Source: CAZMUN01 sp964569815 (GTDB taxonomy: Archaea; Iainarchaeota; Iainarchaeia; Iainarchaeales; GCA-2688035). Taken from it: 14,367 nucleotides of DNA. This document shows positions 12,295 through 14,367 of this stretch, piece after piece. Under the pieces are notes generated by a model. The model saw only the letters and a program-made list of their open reading frames with translations. It had not been told where the DNA came from and did no database searches. The translations under genes were made by a program, and so were the position numbers. How positions within the stretch are numbered: position 1 is the first letter of the stretch; each line of letters opens with the position of its first letter. The DNA is taken from assembly GCA_964569815.1 (NCBI GenBank), contig CAZMUN010000029.1, forward strand, positions 1 through 14,367, in the 5' to 3' direction.

Positions 12295-13593
12295 TTACTC
12301 CAAAAAGGCTGAAGCTGTAACGCCTGCATCCCAGGAAAAGCGCGGCCTTACCTTTACCATCCAAATTTTTTCAGTGTTGTCGTCAACTATTAGTGCATAG
12401 CCCTTGCTTCTCGGCATTTCCTCAAAGTAGTGGGCGAAATCCTGGTGCATGTAGCTAGGGCTTATTGCACTCACTGCCTCAATGTCAGGCCTTGCAGTCA
12501 TCCTATGGCTTATGAAAAGGTCACACTGGCTTATTGCATCAGGGTGAAGCTTTTCAGTTCTCTGCGTAGCCAAAACAAGGCTTAGCCCAGGCTGCCTTCC
12601 AACACGCACCCATTCGAGAAGCACTTTCAACGCAATGTTGTCTTCGCCTTTTGGCATGAACATATGGGCCTCGTCAATAAACATCCAGACAATAGGCATT
12701 CCTGACTCGCGCTTTTCGCCTTTAACAAGCTTCATTTCCTCCTCTTTTCGGTAAAGCATTCTTTCCTCAAAAATCCTTTTTCCAACCAAGGCAACAATTA
12801 TATCTTTGGTGCCCTCCATTCCTATGGCTTGCCTGTAAGCGCTTACATCTATGATGCTTATCTTTCCCGGCTTAACAAGGTCCCTGATTTTGGTGCCTCT
12901 TTTCTCAATAAGCCCCCAGCCTTTTGCGGCATTAAGCCTGTTCACGATTGCCTGCCTTACAACCTTTTCCGCTTCATCGTCCTTTTTCACGGCAGAAATC
13001 ACGTCGTCAATGCCATAAAAGGTTCCAAGCTTTTCCTTTACCTTTTCAATAGCCCTTGAAAGCAAAACCGCGCCAGGCTCCGACCAGTTCATCTTGAAAA
13101 GAGCAAGCCATTCGTTTGATTCAAGCTCTGACGCTTTAAGAGTAAAGCTTCCGTCTATGGGAACGCCACGGCTTTTGTAGAAGTCGATTTTTCCCTTTGG
13201 GACAAAAACCTGTGCATCTGTTTTTTCAGGCTTGAGTTCCCATTCAGCCAAATTTTCCAAATCGCCTTTTGTTGGAATCTTAAGGCTCCAAAAAATTCCA
13301 ACCGTGTCAATCACGATAACGCTTATCCTGTTCTTTACAGTGGGAGGCAGCCTTGCCATCTCTTCAAGCAAAACAGACATGGTGTAGCTTTTTCCGCCGC
13401 CGCGCTTTCCGCAAATCAAAACAAGATGTGGCCTTGAAACATCCATCAAAACCTTGCTTCCCAAAACAGGCCTTTCACCGGAAGACATTAAGACCTTTCC
13501 AAGGTAGGCGGTTCCTTTCTTTCCATACTTTTCTATGTCGTCCAAAGACCTGCCTATTACGTTTTCGCCTTCGCCGATTTCCTCAACAGCCAT
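12295..13593 (-). CDS. HerA/FtsK-type ATP-binding protein (DUF87-like)
   Basis: The 432-residue P-loop ATPase belongs to the HerA/FtsK superfamily, whose members pump DNA or other polymers as hexameric rings. Walker A is GKRGGGKSYT at 62-71. Walker B is IVWMFIDEAHMFMP at 301-314 with D307 and E308. VLATQR at 340-345 is the sensor strand typical of HerA, and EWVRVGRQPG at 327-336 lies just before it. SLVLATQRTEKLHPDAISQC and FISHRMTARPD are strongly HerA-like. The region before Walker A is short (about 55 residues), so a full HAS-barrel domain as in canonical DNA-resection HerA is doubtful. No nurA nuclease gene lies nearby, so a role in end resection is not supported here. A TATA box lies 30 bases upstream and the transcript is probably leaderless. 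The winged-helix gene upstream on the same strand is separated by 180 bases containing hairpins. Confidence 0.9.
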   Translation of the reverse strand: MAVEEIGEGENVIGRSLDDIEKYGKKGTAYLGKVLMSSGERPVLGSKVLMDVSRPHLVLICGKRGGGKSYTMSVLLEEMARLPPTVKNRISVIVIDTVGIFWSLKIPTKGDLENLAEWELKPEKTDAQVFVPKGKIDFYKSRGVPIDGSFTLKASELESNEWLALFKMNWSEPGAVLLSRAIEKVKEKLGTFYGIDDVISAVKKDDEAEKVVRQAIVNRLNAAKGWGLIEKRGTKIRDLVKPGKISIIDVSAYRQAIGMEGTKDIIVALVGKRIFEERMLYRKEEEMKLVKGEKRESGMPIVWMFIDEAHMFMPKGEDNIALKVLLEWVRVGRQPGLSLVLATQRTEKLHPDAISQCDLFISHRMTARPDIEAVSAISPSYMHQDFAHYFEEMPRSKGYALIVDDNTEKIWMVKVRPRFSWDAGVTASAFLE

Positions 13594-13620
13594 AGCAGTT
13601 AAACAAACGAATTAGTTGAA

Positions 13621-13626
13621 TATAAA
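13621..13626 (-). promoter_or_regulatory. TATA box of the HerA-type gene
   Basis: The minus-strand TTTATA, within CTTTATATTC, is centred 30 bases before ATG 13593. This fits a start of transcription at or next to the start codon. Confidence 0.55.
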
Positions 13627-13647
13627 GTTTTGTTTTGCCTTTTTCCC

Positions 13648-13675
13648 AGAACTGTTTTGCGCAGCAAAACGTTCT
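13648..13675. other. 12-bp hairpin with one bulge
   Basis: AGAAC (13648-13652) pairs with GTTCT (13671-13675), and GTTTTGC (13654-13660) with GCAAAAC (13664-13670). T13653 is bulged and the loop is GCA. On the plus strand it is followed by TTTT, terminator-like, yet no plus-strand gene enters it. It lies between the regulator and the HerA-type gene. Confidence 0.5.
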
Positions 13676-13681
13676 TTTTGC

Positions 13682-13709
13682 AAAATTTTTCTTTCTAAGA
13701 AAAAGTTTT
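13682..13709. terminator. AT-rich hairpin after the regulator gene
   Basis: AAAATTTTT (13682-13690) pairs with AAAAAGTTTT (about 13701-13709) with one G-U. On the minus strand it supplies the T-run ACTTTTTC downstream of the winged-helix gene, so it may end that transcript. Confidence 0.4.
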
Positions 13710-13711
13710 AA

Positions 13712-13760
13712 GGCAAAGGAGGGGGCATTTAAGGGGAGGAATTTTTATTGGCAAAGGAGG
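13712..13760. repeat. Two copies of GGCAAAGGAGG in a G-rich spacer
   Basis: GGCAAAGGAGG occurs at 13712-13722 and 13750-13760, 38 bases apart, each followed by more Gs. On the minus strand these are pyrimidine tracts just past the regulator's stop codon. The second copy is also part of an imperfect inverted repeat: TTTTATTGGCAAAGG around 13743-13757 matches CCTTGCCAAATAAAA around 13792-13806, which lies in the last codons of the regulator. Confidence 0.5.
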
Positions 13761-13773
13761 TGGGGGTTGGGAG

Positions 13774-14274
13774 TTAAGGAGTTGGGGTATTCCTTGCCAA
13801 ATAAAAGACTTTCCTCCCAGATTGAATTTTTCTTAAATGCCCTTCTTTGAATAAGCGGTTCAGTCTTTGCGAGGCCGCGTTTCTTCCCCTGTAGCCGAGT
13901 TCCGCTTTTATTTCCTCGGCTGTGGCCTTTCCGTTTGTGTGGACCATGTGCATTATCATCTGGTCCTGCTCTGAAAGCATTGAGCTAGGCAGCTCTTGTT
14001 CTCTTTGCTGTCTGGGTTTTTCGGATTCTGTTGTTTTAAGCTTGAACATGATCTGGTCAAACTTGTCGTGAATTTGGTCAAGCATTTTGTTCGTTTTCTC
14101 GCGTTCGTCTGCAAGCTTGAACAAAAGCACTGCCGTGAACATTGGGTTCTTGCAGTGCTTGCTTACTTCCTTGAGGTCCAAGGTAAGCTCTGCAAACTTT
14201 GGGGAAATCTTCTTGATTGCCTCCTGGCTTTCAAAAAGATCCTCCAACCCTTTGATTGAATCATGACCAGACAT
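13774..14274 (-). CDS. Winged-helix DNA-binding protein with coiled-coil N-terminus
   Basis: In this 166-residue protein, residues 100-161 look like a winged helix-turn-helix: LSEQDQMIMHMVHTNGKATA forms helix 1 and the turn, EEIKAELGYRGRNAASQRLN is helix 2 and the recognition helix, and GHLRKIQSGRKVFYLA is the wing. The N-terminal 85 residues are helical and charged (ADEREKTNKMLDQIHDKFDQ), probably a dimerising coiled coil. A Gln/Glu-rich linker (88-98) joins them. It is most likely a transcription regulator. ATG 14274 is supported by a TATA box 30 bases upstream. Three ATCATGA copies cover the region between TATA box and start, so self-repression is likely by inference. I cannot name the subfamily or its effector; no ligand domain is obvious. 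Confidence 0.82.
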   Translation of the reverse strand: MSGHDSIKGLEDLFESQEAIKKISPKFAELTLDLKEVSKHCKNPMFTAVLLFKLADEREKTNKMLDQIHDKFDQIMFKLKTTESEKPRQQREQELPSSMLSEQDQMIMHMVHTNGKATAEEIKAELGYRGRNAASQRLNRLFKEGHLRKIQSGRKVFYLARNTPTP

Positions 14275-14297
14275 GATGTATCATGATAGTATCATGA
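14260..14297. promoter_or_regulatory. Candidate operator: three ATCATGA repeats
   Basis: ATCATGA occurs at 14260-14266, 14280-14286 and 14291-14297. The middle copy is part of the perfect palindrome TATCATGATA (14279-14288). The last two are spaced 11 bases apart, about one helical turn, so they present the same DNA face. They lie between the TATA box and the first codons of the winged-helix gene, where a bound repressor would block transcription initiation. Confidence 0.55.
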
Positions 14298-14299
14298 CC

Positions 14300-14307
14300 T
14301 TTATATA
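14300..14307 (-). promoter_or_regulatory. TATA box of the winged-helix gene
   Basis: The minus-strand GTATATAA, preceded by a purine-rich GGAAAA that fits a BRE, is centred 30 bases before ATG 14274. The remaining bases to 14367 hold a small inverted repeat (AGTTTG/CAAACT, about 14347-14363) and no gene that I can support. Confidence 0.6.
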
Positions 14308-14367
14308 CTTTTCCTTTTTTGGAACCTTGCACAAAAAGAGAGCGCAAGTTTGCGTTTCAAACTCCCT

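Noticed and set aside
14341..14367. Possible CRISPR repeat or tRNA fragment at the right edge (GTTTCAAACTCCCT)
   Set aside because: Only one partial copy is visible before the window ends, with no spacer-repeat pattern and no tRNA arms that pair.
1..14367. A new defence, CRISPR or mobile-element system
   Set aside because: No transposase, integrase, nuclease, toxin-antitoxin pair or repeat array is present. The genes are mostly housekeeping, and the HerA-type ATPase lacks a defence partner.

Overview
The window looks like a compact archaeal chromosome segment, probably from a small-genome (DPANN-type) lineage, although the sequence alone does not fix the taxon. The evidence is as follows. 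Two tRNA genes carry introns at position 37/38 that fold into bulge-helix-bulge motifs, and neither encodes CCA. Many genes have an archaeal TATA box 26-33 bases upstream of the start, with leaderless or very short leaders. There is a geranylgeranyl-type prenyl synthase, as expected for archaeal lipids. Genes are tightly packed, with 1-nt gaps and overlapping stop codons.

Layout. 1-200: a perfect GNRA-loop hairpin and a possible tiny Cys-containing ORF. 202-1620 (minus): a conserved protein of unknown function, methionine sulfoxide reductase B, and a flavodoxin that overlaps msrB by 4 nt; this looks like a redox or repair cluster. 1700-2190 (plus): remains of a broken membrane redox operon, namely a frameshifted DUF4405-like cytochrome-b-type gene followed by only the N-terminus of a sulfite-oxidase-like molybdopterin lipoprotein. 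That fragment runs in frame into an intact SAM methyltransferase (2212-2853). 2855-5910 (minus): prenyl diphosphate synthase, a bacterial-type (not archaeosine-type) tRNA-guanine transglycosylase, and an MscS channel, with 14- and 24-nt gaps, so probably one operon. 6020-6618: two convergent small membrane proteins whose TAG stops share one CTAG. 6749-8257 (plus): a four-TM protein of unknown function and a divergent Ham1/RdgB-type NTP pyrophosphatase. 8305-8424: tRNA-Leu(UAG) with a 36-nt intron. 8502-10022 (minus): CorA and a DUF192 protein. 10119-10250: a tiny eight-cysteine DUF6485-type protein. 10259-11227 (minus): a secreted-type coiled-coil protein with a C-terminal TM anchor. 11294-11434: tRNA-Val(CAC) with a 68-nt intron. 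11613-12293: a coiled-coil protein. 12295-13593 (minus): a HerA/FtsK-type ATPase. 13774-14274 (minus): a winged-helix regulator with ATCATGA repeats over its own promoter.

Most genes are housekeeping: lipid synthesis, tRNA modification, ion channels, redox repair and nucleotide sanitation. I see no convincing new defence or mobile system. The most notable items are the decayed molybdo-oxidoreductase operon joined in frame to a methyltransferase, short copies of both tRNA 3' ends lying 71 and 83 bases downstream of the originals, the bacterial-style TGT in an archaeal context, and the likely autoregulatory operator at the right end.
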